Source: an uncultured Corynebacterium sp. (GTDB lineage: Bacteria; Actinomycetota; Actinomycetes; Mycobacteriales; Mycobacteriaceae). From it: a DNA stretch of 64,000 bases. Where the stretch lies: positions 124,001-188,000 of the forward strand of contig CALUCD010000001.1 in assembly GCA_943914465.1 (NCBI GenBank), in the 5' to 3' direction. The notes below the pieces were generated by a model. It was not told the DNA's origin, made no database searches, and saw nothing but the letters and a program-made list of their open reading frames with translations. The position numbers and the translations under genes are program-made. Each line of letters opens with the position of its first letter. Positions within the stretch are counted from its first letter, which is position 1. Below, one piece after another: positions 16,202-25,548 of the stretch.

Positions 16202-18253
16202 CTACAGCGATTCGCGTGAGGCGTGCACCTCATCGTCGTCAATCGGGAGGTTATCCGCCGCCATCGGCACCACTGTAGGAAGGATGACTGGCTCGCGCTT
16301 GTACTTCTGCTCAATGGCGCGCGACACTTTGCGGCGCAGCTGCTGCACCATACGATACGGATCGTTCTCACCCTCAGCGGCAAGGTCACCCATCACCGTC
16401 TGCACACCCTCAATGACCTGCTTGTTGAAGTCACGGTCATCTTCAGAAAACCCGGTCGTGGACACGCGCGGCACCTCGAGCAAACGGCCGGTTCTGTCAT
16501 CGATCACACACGTGATGGAGACGACTCCGCCAGACGCGAGTGACGTGCGGTCGGCTAACACGTCTGGATCGACGTCACCCATGGTTTCGCCGTCAACGTA
16601 GAGCTGGCCAACCTGATACTGCCCGACGACTTTCACCTTGCCTTTAACCATGTCAACCACAACGCCGTTTTGCGCCAGCGCGGTATTCTCCGGCCGCACC
16701 CCGGTTGAGATGGCTAAATCTTTGTTCGCACGCATGTGACGCCATTCGCCGTGGACCGGCATCGCGCAGGTTGGACGAGCGGCGTTGTAGAGCATAAGAA
16801 GCTCACCGGCATACCCGTGCCCGGAGGCGTGGACGTGTGCATCCGCATTTGTAACAACATGCGCGCCGATCTGCGCCAGGTTATTGATTACTGCGAATAC
16901 TGCTTCCTCATTGCCCGGAATCAGCGATGAGGACAGGATGATCGTGTCGCCATCTCGCACGGTGATCTGACGGTGCTCGCGCCGCGACATTCGCGACAGC
17001 GCTGCCATCGGCTCACCCTGTGTCCCGGTGGTGATGAGCAGCGTTTTGTGCGGGGCCATCTTCGCTGCTTCTTCAATCGGGATGATCGTGCCTTTGGGCG
17101 CCTTGAGCAGGCTCATTTTCTCGGCGATCTCCATATTGCGCAGCATGGAGCGTCCGTTGAAAGCGACTTTGCGGTGGTTAGCCACCGCAGCATTGATCGC
17201 CATCTGCACGCGTGAGACGTTGGAGGCGAACGAGGCTATGACAACTCGCTGCCGCGCCTGGGCAACAAGGCGTGTCAACGTCTCTTCGATGCCAGCTTCC
17301 GATGCCGAGATCCCGGGGATGGTGGCGTTCGTGGAGTCGCACATGAACAGGTCAACGCCCTCGTCTCCGAAGCGGGCTAACGCCGGGATATCCGTGGGTT
17401 TGCCGTCATACGGGGTCTGATCAACCTTCACGTCTCCGGTCATGACTACATGGCCGGCACCCGTCTTGATCGAGACACCGAGGCACTCCGGGATGGAGTG
17501 GTTGACATGCCAGAATCGCACACGGAACGGACCCACGTTGATGGAGGAATCTTTGTTGACCTCATGCAACTTCGGGCGCTGACGATGCTCCTGCGTCTTC
17601 GCCGCAATAAGCGCGTTGGTGAAGCGTGAGGAGTAGATAGGAATGTCTGGACGCAGCTTCAGCAACCACGGGATCGCGCCGATATGGTCCTCGTGCCCGT
17701 GGGTGACAATGAGCGCTTCAACGTTATCGAGCTTATTCTCAATCGGGCCAAAATCCGGAAGCACCAGGTCCACCCCGGGCTCTCCTGAATTCGGGAAGAG
17801 TACACCGCAGTCAACAATGAGCAAACGACCGTCATATTCAAAAACGGTCATATTCCGACCAACCTCGGAGATACCACCAAGGGCGTAGATACGCAGCGTG
17901 TTCTTCGCAGCCTTCGGGGGAGCTGGAAGGCGTTTGGTCAGGTCAGCGCCCTGCATGGACTTCACTGGGTTGCGTCGGTCTCCGCCACCCTGGTTCCCAC
18001 CGCGGCCCCGGCCTCGGCCTCGGCGGTTTCGGCCGTTGCCGTTGCTGGCACCGTTGTTGCTGGCACCGTTGTTGCCTCCCCCACTGTTGCCCCCATGAAC
18101 AGCGGTGCTCCCGCCCTCTGCGCTTGAATCATCCGCGTGCTTACTGGGCTGAGCAGCGTGAGCGTCAGCCGCTTGAAACACCGGCTGCTGGTCTGCCTCT
18201 GGCGGGCCTGCCTTCCGCGTCACCTTGCGCGAGCGGCTACGGGGTTCATTCAT
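16202..18253 (-). CDS. rnj: Ribonuclease J
   Basis: 683 residues. An N-terminal 115-residue disordered region rich in Gly, Asn and Arg (GRNRRGRGRGRGGNQGG-like) precedes the metallo-beta-lactamase core with the zinc motif HGHEDH (about 184-189), then the beta-CASP domain and C-terminal dimerisation domain. RNase J is a 5'-3' exo- and endonuclease for mRNA and rRNA maturation. The N-terminal extension is usual in actinobacteria and probably binds RNA. It starts two bases after the dapA stop, as in the known corynebacterial dapB-dapA cluster. Confidence 0.95.
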   Translation of the reverse strand: MNEPRSRSRKVTRKAGPPEADQQPVFQAADAHAAQPSKHADDSSAEGGSTAVHGGNSGGGNNGASNNGASNGNGRNRRGRGRGRGGNQGGGDRRNPVKSMQGADLTKRLPAPPKAAKNTLRIYALGGISEVGRNMTVFEYDGRLLIVDCGVLFPNSGEPGVDLVLPDFGPIENKLDNVEALIVTHGHEDHIGAIPWLLKLRPDIPIYSSRFTNALIAAKTQEHRQRPKLHEVNKDSSINVGPFRVRFWHVNHSIPECLGVSIKTGAGHVVMTGDVKVDQTPYDGKPTDIPALARFGDEGVDLFMCDSTNATIPGISASEAGIEETLTRLVAQARQRVVIASFASNVSRVQMAINAAVANHRKVAFNGRSMLRNMEIAEKMSLLKAPKGTIIPIEEAAKMAPHKTLLITTGTQGEPMAALSRMSRREHRQITVRDGDTIILSSSLIPGNEEAVFAVINNLAQIGAHVVTNADAHVHASGHGYAGELLMLYNAARPTCAMPVHGEWRHMRANKDLAISTGVRPENTALAQNGVVVDMVKGKVKVVGQYQVGQLYVDGETMGDVDPDVLADRTSLASGGVVSITCVIDDRTGRLLEVPRVSTTGFSEDDRDFNKQVIEGVQTVMGDLAAEGENDPYRMVQQLRRKVSRAIEQKYKREPVILPTVVPMAADNLPIDDDEVHASRESL

Positions 18254-18255
18254 AT

Positions 18256-19164
18256 TTAAAGGACTCCAGCCTTCTCCATATCATCTCGAAGGACCTCAAG
18301 CTGTTCACCCGTCGCAGCAACGACGGGCAGCCTTGGATCCCCAACGTCAATGCCCTGCAGACGCAGGGCAGCTTTCGCGAACGTGGCACCCCCGAGTAAT
18401 GCTTGCTGTCGCGCAAGCACGTTGAGGGTACCGGCGTTGATTTCCCGCGCGCGGGCGAGGTCGCCAGCCTCGAAACTCGTGAGCAACTCGCGGAGAGCCT
18501 GCGGTGCCGCATGCCCGACAACGGAGATAAAACCAGTCGCACCCAGGGATAGCCATGGGAGGTTGAGCGGATCATCGCCGGAGTACCAGGCTAGGCCCGT
18601 GGTTTCGATCAGACCAGCTGCCTCAAACAGGTTTCCCTTGGCATCTTTCACTGCCGCGACGTTGTCCAACTTCGCAAGCTCGGCGATTGTGGCTCCGGCG
18701 ATTGGAATGCCGGATCGGCCCGGGATGTCATAGAGGCATATAGGCAGATCTGTTGCTTCGGCCACCGCGGTGAAGTGTGCGAGCAACCCGTCCTGGGAGG
18801 GTTTGGAGTAGTACGGGGTAACCACCAGCAGCGCGTCTGCCCCAGCGTCTGCTGAGACTTTGGCGAGCTCGATCGTTGAGCGGGTGTTGTTGGTTCCAGC
18901 TCCAGCGATCAGTCGAGCCCGGTCACCGACCTCCTGCTTCACAGCCCTGAGCAACGCAAGTTTTTCCTCAACCGTGGTGGTTGGGGATTCACCGGTCGTA
19001 CCGGCGAGGACAAGTGAGTCGATTCCGTTGTCCACGAGGTGGGCAGCCAACGATCGACCCGCATCCAGGTCAAGCTCACCGTTGGAATCAAACGGCGTAA
19101 CCATTGCGACGCAGGTGGTGCCGAAGATTTCGGCCCCCCGGTTAGCTTTCAGAGAAATGCCCAT
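18256..19164 (-). CDS. dapA: 4-hydroxy-tetrahydrodipicolinate synthase
   Basis: 302 residues of the class I aldolase DHDPS family. Seen: GTTGESPTT (substrate carboxylate binding, about 60-68), the YDIPGRSG tyrosine region (about 147) and the Schiff-base lysine in AVKDAKGN (about 176). It condenses pyruvate and aspartate semialdehyde, the first committed step of lysine and diaminopimelate synthesis. It is followed immediately by rnj and preceded, after a 100-base gap, by thyX. Confidence 0.95.
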   Translation of the reverse strand: MGISLKANRGAEIFGTTCVAMVTPFDSNGELDLDAGRSLAAHLVDNGIDSLVLAGTTGESPTTTVEEKLALLRAVKQEVGDRARLIAGAGTNNTRSTIELAKVSADAGADALLVVTPYYSKPSQDGLLAHFTAVAEATDLPICLYDIPGRSGIPIAGATIAELAKLDNVAAVKDAKGNLFEAAGLIETTGLAWYSGDDPLNLPWLSLGATGFISVVGHAAPQALRELLTSFEAGDLARAREINAGTLNVLARQQALLGGATFAKAALRLQGIDVGDPRLPVVAATGEQLEVLRDDMEKAGVL

Positions 19165-19264
19165 GAGAACACACCCTACCCGGTCGCGCGCGCCCGAAGC
19201 ACACCGGAGGCTTCCCCGAAGCGCTCGCCGGCGCTCGCATGGCCCTCAGCGGCCAGGGCACACG

Positions 19265-20017
19265 CTAGGACAGATACGGTGTAGTGGCCATGCGTGTTCC
19301 GTCCGCGAGCTCACTAATGAGAAAGTCACTGAACAGTACCGGCGATTGCTCCTGCAAAAGCTCGAGGCACGCAATTGCCAACGCCCGGATCTCCGTGTCC
19401 GCATGTTCCGAAGCACGCGCGGCAATGAAACCGCGCCACGCTCGGAAGTTGCCCGAAACCACGAGCCGAGTCTCGGTAGCATTGGGCAAGATCGCCCGGG
19501 CTGCCTGGCGTGCCTTTTTCGCTCGAAGCAGGGCATTCGGCTCGGCGGCCAAGTCGTCCTCGAGTGCTGTGAGCAGCTCGTCGTGCACAAACCGCGCCTC
19601 ATCGACCGCGTTCAGAAACAACCGACGGAGATCTTCATCGTCAGCGATCGCGGCAGGCACTACTACTTCACCGGCTTCGGCGTGGACATAGCGCTGTGAG
19701 AGCTGAGAAAACGACAGATGCCTGTGTCGCAACAGCTCGTTTCCCGCAGCGCGCGACAGCCCCCGTATATACATGGTCGCGGTTGCGTGTTCTAAAAGCG
19801 CATCATGGCCGACGTCAATGATGTGGCGCAGATATGCGTCGTTTGCGCGCGTGCGGGGATTCGGTTTGTCCCAGGATTCGTAACATGCACGGCCGGCGAA
19901 CTCCACGAGCGCCTCGGCATCGGTTGCCCCGTCGTCCACGTGCCAGTCCACCCCGGTGGGCATACGAAACTGGGACGCCGCAATAAGCTGCACATCCAGC
20001 GACGATTCAACAGCCAT
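19265..20017 (-). CDS. thyX: Flavin-dependent thymidylate synthase ThyX
   Basis: 250 residues with the ThyX motif RHRHLSFSQLSQR (RHR-x7-S) near residue 86 and the C-terminal RNFRAWRGF-like segment (GNFRAWRGF) near residue 190. It methylates dUMP using methylenetetrahydrofolate and FAD. It starts three bases after the dapB stop, as expected for the dapB-thyX-dapA order of corynebacteria. No thyA is seen in the window. Confidence 0.95.
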   Translation of the reverse strand: MAVESSLDVQLIAASQFRMPTGVDWHVDDGATDAEALVEFAGRACYESWDKPNPRTRANDAYLRHIIDVGHDALLEHATATMYIRGLSRAAGNELLRHRHLSFSQLSQRYVHAEAGEVVVPAAIADDEDLRRLFLNAVDEARFVHDELLTALEDDLAAEPNALLRAKKARQAARAILPNATETRLVVSGNFRAWRGFIAARASEHADTEIRALAIACLELLQEQSPVLFSDFLISELADGTRMATTPYLS

Positions 20018-20020
20018 GAG

Positions 20021-20767
20021 TTACAGCCCCAAGTACGTGTCAAGACCGATTGTCAGCCCGGGATGTTGGGCCACCTGACGAACACCCGTGAGCACTCCGG
20101 GGACAAAGGATTCGCGCCCATACGAGTCCTGCCGGATTGTCAAGGACTGGTCGGTTGTCCCGAAAATAACCTCCTCGTGGGCGACCATCCCTGACATCCG
20201 CACCGCATGCACCTTGACACCGCTGACATCAGCGCCGCGAGCACCCTCGTGCTCCTGCTCGGTTGCATCTGGCATTTCCGCCATGCCCGCCTCGCGCCGC
20301 GCGTCGGCGATGCCCTGCGCTGTCTTTAACGCGGTGCCGCTCGGCGCATCGAGTTTGTTGGGATGGTGAAATTCGACCACCTCAGCCGACTCGAAGAACG
20401 GCGCAGCCTGGCGCGCGAAAGCCATAGTGAGCACGGCGGAAATCGCGAAGTTCGGCGCGATGAGCACCCCTACCCCATCAGCCTGCGCGCACCACTTCCG
20501 CACCTGCTCGTACCTCTGCTCGTCAAACCCAGTTGTGCCCACTACGCAGTGAATCCCGTGCGTGATGCAGAACTCTAAGTTGTCCATGACCACGTTTGGG
20601 GTGGTGAAGTCGACCACTACCGCTGCGCCCGACTGAGTAAGCGTCTCCAGGGAATCATCGCGGTCGATTTCAGCGACGAGCTTGAGGTCGTCCGCGGCAG
20701 TGACACCGGCGACAACTGCGGAACCAACCCTGCCTTGCGCCCCCAGCACACCAACGTTGATAGTCAT
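20021..20767 (-). CDS. dapB: 4-hydroxy-tetrahydrodipicolinate reductase
   Basis: 248 residues: N-terminal NAD(P) loop GVLGAQGRVG (6-15), then VVDFTTPNVV and GTTGF, the catalytic HHPNKLDAPSGTA segment (about 133-145) with the active His/Lys pair. It reduces the DapA product in lysine/diaminopimelate synthesis. AAAGGG lies eight bases before the ATG. It heads the dapB-thyX-dapA-rnj unit and is divergent from an AMIN-like lipoprotein gene. Confidence 0.95.
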   Translation of the reverse strand: MTINVGVLGAQGRVGSAVVAGVTAADDLKLVAEIDRDDSLETLTQSGAAVVVDFTTPNVVMDNLEFCITHGIHCVVGTTGFDEQRYEQVRKWCAQADGVGVLIAPNFAISAVLTMAFARQAAPFFESAEVVEFHHPNKLDAPSGTALKTAQGIADARREAGMAEMPDATEQEHEGARGADVSGVKVHAVRMSGMVAHEEVIFGTTDQSLTIRQDSYGRESFVPGVLTGVRQVAQHPGLTIGLDTYLGL

Positions 20768-20821
20768 CTAGATTCCCTTTCATTTGGGCATTTTGCGTAT
20801 CGACGATCGGAATCTAGCCCC

Positions 20822-20827
20822 TATACT
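20822..20827 (+). promoter_or_regulatory. -10 element for leaderless AMIN-like lipoprotein gene
   Basis: TATACT ends six bases before the ATG at 20834. No ribosome binding site is seen ahead of the ATG. Confidence 0.6.
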
Positions 20828-20833
20828 CGGGGC

Positions 20834-21511
20834 ATGAACCGATCGTCGATAAGCATAATGCTCCTGCTCCCACTGGCACTGACTGCCTGCAGCCAAAGTG
20901 ACGGCGGCACCTCGGCACCGGACAGCTCAACCACGGTGAGCACGGCTGCCGCGACCAGCTCGGCCAGCGAAATGAACGCCAGCGCCAACACTACGCAGGC
21001 CACTGCAGGCGAGGCCGCCACCGCGAGCGATTCCCCCGCCTCTACCCTCAAGCCCGCCGACACTGAGGTGGCCGAGGCTACCTACACAACGGAGGAGCTA
21101 CGCGTCCCCCCGCAAGGCGCTGAGCTCGTCATTCAAGACGTGCGCGCCGGAACGCACGATGGACATGACCGGGTTGTATTCGAGTTCTCGGGCACCGGAC
21201 GCCCAGGCTACGTCGCGGGATACACCCCCGAGCCCCGCCAGCAAGCATCGGGCAACCCGCTGGATGTTAACGGCAACGCGTACTTTGAGCTGATGATTCA
21301 AGGCACGCCCATGGACCAAATGAGCCCGCGCGAGGACCTGATTGGGGTTGGCCCGCTGGCGGGAGTATCAGCCGGAAACGTTAGCCAAGTTGTGCATGGC
21401 GGCGTGTTCGAAGCGGATACGCAGTACGTCATTGGGGTGGATCAGGCTCGTCCATACACGGTGACGGTGCTCGAGAATCCGACTCGGGTAGTCGTTGACT
21501 TCCAGCGGTAG
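20834..21511 (+). CDS. AMIN-like domain lipoprotein
   Basis: 225 residues. A lipoprotein signal peptide ends in LTAC (Cys19), followed by about 65 residues of low-complexity Ser/Thr/Ala and then a compact beta-rich domain (about 90-225, VIQDVRAGTHDGHDRVVFEF ... RVVVDFQR) typical of actinobacterial AMIN-like proteins. The AMIN fold often localises proteins to the cell wall, but its job here is unknown. The start at 20834 is fixed by the signal peptide and the TATACT element. It converges with gpsI. Confidence 0.82.
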   Translation: MNRSSISIMLLLPLALTACSQSDGGTSAPDSSTTVSTAAATSSASEMNASANTTQATAGEAATASDSPASTLKPADTEVAEATYTTEELRVPPQGAELVIQDVRAGTHDGHDRVVFEFSGTGRPGYVAGYTPEPRQQASGNPLDVNGNAYFELMIQGTPMDQMSPREDLIGVGPLAGVSAGNVSQVVHGGVFEADTQYVIGVDQARPYTVTVLENPTRVVVDFQR

Positions 21512-21601
21512 TTCCCGCGACATCTAGACGGCGCCTCAGGACAACGACAACCAGATTGCTACTCGGCCGGGTGCCTGCTCGCCGCGCTGGACGTGCAGGC
21601 C

Positions 21602-23899
21602 CTACTCGTTGTCGCTGTCCTCATCTACCGGGACAAGGGAAATCTTGCCGCGATTGTCAATGTCGCGGATTTCAACCTCAACCTTGTCCCCCACGTTCAC
21701 CACGTCTTCGACGTTTTCAACTCGGGAGTTTCCGCCCAGGTTGGAGATGTGAATCAGTCCGTCAGTCCCGGGGAAAATCGAGACGAAAGCGCCGAAGGCA
21801 ACCGTTTTGACCACGGTGCCGAGGTAGCGCTCACCGACCTTCGGTAGCTGCGGGTTCGCAATCGCGTTAATCTGCTCAATTGCGGCATCAGCAGCGGCGC
21901 CCTGGGTGGCAGAAACGTAGATCGTCCCGTCATCCTCAATGGTCACCTCCGCACCCGTGTCTTCGGTGATTTGGTTGATCGTCTTCCCCTTCGGCCCGAT
22001 GACCTCCCCGATCTTTGAGACTGGGACCTTTACCGTCGTAATCTTCGGGGAAAGCGAACTCATCTCATCTGGCGTATCGATGACTTCAGCCATAGTGTCC
22101 AGGATTGCCTCGCGAGCATCGCGAGCCTGTTCCAGTGCACTCGCTAGCACCTCAGAGGGGATCCCATCGAGCTTGGTATCGAGCTGAAGCGCAGTGATGA
22201 ACTCGCGTGTCCCGGCGACTTTGAAGTCCATGTCGCCGAATGCATCCTCCGCGCCCAAAATATCGGTAAGCGCGACGTACTGTGTCTCCCCCGCAACTTC
22301 ACCCGACACAAGGCCCATCGCGATACCGGCAACCGGCGCGGCCAGCGGCACACCTGCGTTGTAGAGCGAGAGTGTCGAGGCACACACGGAACCCATTGAT
22401 GTGGAGCCATTCGATCCAAGAGCCTCGGAGACCTGACGGATGGTGTACGGGAACTCCTCGCGGGAGGGGATGACGGGGGTCAGTGCGCGCTCTGCAAGCG
22501 CACCGTGGCCGATCTCGCGCCGTTTCGGCGAACCGACGCGGCCGGTTTCACCCGTCGAGTATGGCGGGAAGTTGTAGTGGTGAATATAGCGCTTGGTTTG
22601 CTCAGGGTGCAGGGAGTCGATCTGCTGCTCCATCTTGAGCATATCCAGGGTGGTCACACCCAGGATCTGCGTCTCGCCGCGCTCAAACAGCGACGAACCG
22701 TGGGCACGCGGGATGAGCTCAACCTCTACTTCAAGGTCGCGGATATCGGTCACGCCGCGACCGTCGATACGGAAGCCTTCGTTGAGGATCTTTTCGCGCA
22801 CAATCTTTTTCTGCACCGCATTGTAGGCAGCGCGGATTTCTTTCGAGTATGCGGCGAACTCATCCGGCTCATCGTCATCGACATCAAACTTGTCCATCAG
22901 CTCAGCCTCAATCTCCTCCATGAAAGCGTTCGCCGCTTCCTCGCGCTCAGCTTTGGACTTGATCGACATGATTTTGGCGAGCTTTTTGGCAGTCTTCTTC
23001 TCTACCGCGTCGTACACCCTGTCTGAGTACGCCGGGAACAGCTCGAATTCCTTTTGCTCCTGCGCAGCCTCCTCAGCCAGCGCGCGCTGTGCCTGGCACA
23101 ACGCCTTAATGTACGGTTTGGCTGCCTCCAGCCCGGCAGCGACGGTAGCCTCAGTCGGCGCGGGATAGCCTTCGCCGACAAGCTGAACAACATGCGCGCC
23201 CGCGCCAGCCTCAACCATCATGATCGCCACGTCTTCTACGCTGCGACGACCCCGTCGACGTTCAACGATCCGGCCAGCAACGACCATCTCGAACAGGGCG
23301 CGCTCGTGCTGTGCGTGATTGGGGAAGGCAACCCATTGACCTGATGGGTGCTTATCATCGGCAATCAGCGCCATCCTTACACCCCCAACCGGGCCAGAGA
23401 CCGGCAGACCCGAAAGCTGCGTTGCTGCAGACGCGCCATTGATAGCGACAACGTCGTAATACTCTTCCGGGTCGATCGACATGACGGTGACTACCACCTG
23501 CACCTCATTGCGCAGCCCAGTGACAAACGTCGGCCGCAGCGGGCGGTCAATGAGGCGGCACGCCAGGATCGCTTCCGTTGAAGGCCGACCCTCGCGGCGA
23601 AAGAACGAGCCCGGGATCTTGCCCGCGGCGTACATTCGTTCTTCCACATCCACAGTCAAGGGAAAGAAATCAAAGCCCTCGCGGGGCTGATTTGATGCCG
23701 TCACAGTGGAGAGCATCATCGTGTCTTCATCCAAGTACGTGGTTACTGACCCGTCGGCTTGACGCGCCAGCTGACCAGTTTCGAACCGGACTTCGCGCGA
23801 GCCAAAGTCACCGTTATCGATAGTGACGACGGCTTCCGTAATCCCGTAGTCATCGTCGACATGTACCTCGTACGCGTTCTTTGGATTGAAGGTGCTCAA
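21602..23899 (-). CDS. gpsI: Polyribonucleotide nucleotidyltransferase / guanosine pentaphosphate synthetase
   Basis: 765 residues from a TTG at 23899 (LSTFNPKNAYEV), preceded by AAAGGG at five to six bases; the open frame runs 30 codons further but into the leader. Two RNase PH domains, the helical domain between them, a KH domain with VIGPKGKTINQI (about 630) and a C-terminal S1 domain (about 685-750) are complete. It degrades RNA 3'-5' and trims tails in the degradosome. rpsO lies upstream with a stem-loop between them, the usual rpsO-pnp order. The C-terminus is strongly acidic. Confidence 0.95.
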   Translation of the reverse strand: MSTFNPKNAYEVHVDDDYGITEAVVTIDNGDFGSREVRFETGQLARQADGSVTTYLDEDTMMLSTVTASNQPREGFDFFPLTVDVEERMYAAGKIPGSFFRREGRPSTEAILACRLIDRPLRPTFVTGLRNEVQVVVTVMSIDPEEYYDVVAINGASAATQLSGLPVSGPVGGVRMALIADDKHPSGQWVAFPNHAQHERALFEMVVAGRIVERRRGRRSVEDVAIMMVEAGAGAHVVQLVGEGYPAPTEATVAAGLEAAKPYIKALCQAQRALAEEAAQEQKEFELFPAYSDRVYDAVEKKTAKKLAKIMSIKSKAEREEAANAFMEEIEAELMDKFDVDDDEPDEFAAYSKEIRAAYNAVQKKIVREKILNEGFRIDGRGVTDIRDLEVEVELIPRAHGSSLFERGETQILGVTTLDMLKMEQQIDSLHPEQTKRYIHHYNFPPYSTGETGRVGSPKRREIGHGALAERALTPVIPSREEFPYTIRQVSEALGSNGSTSMGSVCASTLSLYNAGVPLAAPVAGIAMGLVSGEVAGETQYVALTDILGAEDAFGDMDFKVAGTREFITALQLDTKLDGIPSEVLASALEQARDAREAILDTMAEVIDTPDEMSSLSPKITTVKVPVSKIGEVIGPKGKTINQITEDTGAEVTIEDDGTIYVSATQGAAADAAIEQINAIANPQLPKVGERYLGTVVKTVAFGAFVSIFPGTDGLIHISNLGGNSRVENVEDVVNVGDKVEVEIRDIDNRGKISLVPVDEDSDNE

Positions 23900-23972
23900 A
23901 GGATCCCTTTCCGTGGGGGTAAACAGGCGATCATCGCTGCCGCCAACATGTCCTGATATGCAACGGTTCGCT

Positions 23973-23978
23973 ATACTA
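23973..23978 (-). promoter_or_regulatory. Possible gpsI -10 element
   Basis: TAGTAT with an upstream TGG (extended -10-like) on the minus strand, about 74 bases before the gpsI TTG and downstream of the rpsO stem-loop. No convincing -35. Confidence 0.35.
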
Positions 23979-24072
23979 CCAGCTCGCACCGCATTGACCC
24001 AGTTCGTTGACGCGCCGCCGCCGCAGACGCCCGCCAGCGGGCGCGCAGATTATGCCCAGGACCTGGTAAATG

Positions 24073-24110
24073 AAAACGCACCCACCTCGCGAAAATGCGA
24101 AGCAGGTGCG
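24073..24110 (-). terminator. Stem-loop terminator/processing site after rpsO
   Basis: On the minus strand CGCACC pairs with GGTGCG around an inner TCGC/GCGA hairpin, followed by TTTT (24076-24073). It lies 29 bases after the rpsO stop. In other bacteria the rpsO-pnp gap holds an RNase-processed terminator that lets PNPase control itself; that role is inferred. Confidence 0.6.
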
Positions 24111-24138
24111 CAAGTACTACAGCCCGTGTTGGTCAGCC

Positions 24139-24408
24139 CTATCGCCGCAGCCCCAGACGTGCAATCAAGTCACGGTAGCGCTCAACGTCATTCTCGCGCA
24201 GGTACTTCAGCAGCCCGCGGCGACGGCCGACGAGCAACAGCAAACCACGGCGGGAGTGGTGATCGTGCTGGTGGTGCTTGAGGTGCTCGGTGAGGTTGTT
24301 AATGCGTTCGGTCAACAGCGCGACCTGCGCTTCGGAGGAGCCCGTGTCGGTCTCATGCAGACCGTACTCCTTGAGGATCTCCGCCTTCTTCTCGGCTGTC
24401 AAAGCCAT
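24139..24408 (-). CDS. rpsO: 30S ribosomal protein S15
   Basis: 89 residues (MALTAEKKAEILKEYGLHETDTGSSE), the standard S15 length; binds 16S rRNA helices 20-22 early in assembly. The ATG at 24408 is preferred to one two codons earlier because AGGAG lies seven bases ahead and the family starts MALT. Followed by a terminator-like stem-loop and gpsI. Confidence 0.97.
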   Translation of the reverse strand: MALTAEKKAEILKEYGLHETDTGSSEAQVALLTERINNLTEHLKHHQHDHHSRRGLLLLVGRRRGLLKYLRENDVERYRDLIARLGLRR

Positions 24409-24542
24409 GCACATGCTCCTTGGTTATTTCAGTTCGCATTCATCGGATGAGACTCAGCGGCGAAAACTGCTGCGAACCACAGTCCTGATGTGCCGTAAGT
24501 CAAGCCGATAGTCTATCGAAGCACCCCTTTGGGGCCAAAACG

Positions 24543-25508
24543 CTAACGCGATGACGCGGTAGCAGCAGCCAAACCTGTTAGCCGGTCCATGAATTCTGCG
24601 AGAAAACGATCAGCATCCACCCCGACTGCCACATGAGCGGTTTTTTCGGAGTCATTCAACCGGGTCTCATCACCGATTGTGCGCCCACGGGTTTCACCCT
24701 CAAGGTCTGTCTTCATGTTGATGTCAATCGTGCGCACAAGCGAGGGATCTGCGGCAACCCCAACCGCGAGCGGATCGTGCAGCCCGCAGCCACCCAGGTA
24801 GGGAGCAGTCGTTTCGTAGGCCTTGATGTAATAGTTGGTGGCAGCGGCTAGAAAATCGCCACCAACGGTGCCCAGTTTTTCCCACTGCTCGGTTTCATTC
24901 TTTGTCAACAGCGTTTGGAGCGTGACATCAAGACCGATCATGGTGATGTCGTTCGCACGACGAAAGACGATGTCGGCCGCCTCTGGGTCTTGGTTGATAT
25001 TGGCCTCCGCCCAGGCAGACACATTGCCTGGCACGGTGAGCGCCCCGCCCATGTTGATGATGTGGGCGTTGCGGGCAAATTCCTCATCGGCATCCATCGC
25101 TGCCGCCACTGTCGTCAACGGGCCTACAGGAACGATCACCAGGTCATCGCCATACGTACGTACCGAATCAACCATGAAGTCAACGGCGCTTTGCTCCTCC
25201 ACCTGGCGCGACGCGTCCGGGATATCCGCCTCACCGATGCCGTTTTGGCCATGGATGAATGCAGAGATCTCAAGTACTTCGAACGAATCGCGCGCGCGGG
25301 CATGCTCAGGTCCGGCGAACACGGGGACATCGCGCCAACCGAACAGATCAAGGATGGCAAGGGCATTACGAACACCGGTGGGCACCAGGACGTTGCCATA
25401 CGTTCCGGTGATCCCAATCAATTCGAGTTCGTCAGAACCAAGCGCGTACGCGATCGCGAGCGCGTCATCAATACCAGTATCAACATCCAGAATGAGTTTG
25501 CGGGCCAT
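24543..25508 (-). CDS. Inosine/uridine-preferring nucleoside hydrolase
   Basis: 321 residues from the ATG at 25508 (GGAGGAG nine bases upstream). The N-terminal DVDTGIDDALAIAYAL (about 7-22) is the calcium-binding DxDxGxDD signature of nucleoside hydrolases, and HDPLAVG near residue 245 provides the catalytic histidine region. It cleaves ribonucleosides to base and ribose for salvage; the preferred base cannot be told. It lies between ribF and rpsO, an arrangement also known in C. glutamicum. Confidence 0.9.
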   Translation of the reverse strand: MARKLILDVDTGIDDALAIAYALGSDELELIGITGTYGNVLVPTGVRNALAILDLFGWRDVPVFAGPEHARARDSFEVLEISAFIHGQNGIGEADIPDASRQVEEQSAVDFMVDSVRTYGDDLVIVPVGPLTTVAAAMDADEEFARNAHIINMGGALTVPGNVSAWAEANINQDPEAADIVFRRANDITMIGLDVTLQTLLTKNETEQWEKLGTVGGDFLAAATNYYIKAYETTAPYLGGCGLHDPLAVGVAADPSLVRTIDINMKTDLEGETRGRTIGDETRLNDSEKTAHVAVGVDADRFLAEFMDRLTGLAAATASSR

Positions 25509-25548
25509 AATTGTTCGCTCCTCCGTGAAGTTGTGAGTGACGTATGCG

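Noticed and set aside
21602..23989. Longer PNPase start at 23989
   Set aside because: The first 30 codons overlap the leader and are not PNPase-like; TTG at 23899 has a ribosome site and a family-like start.
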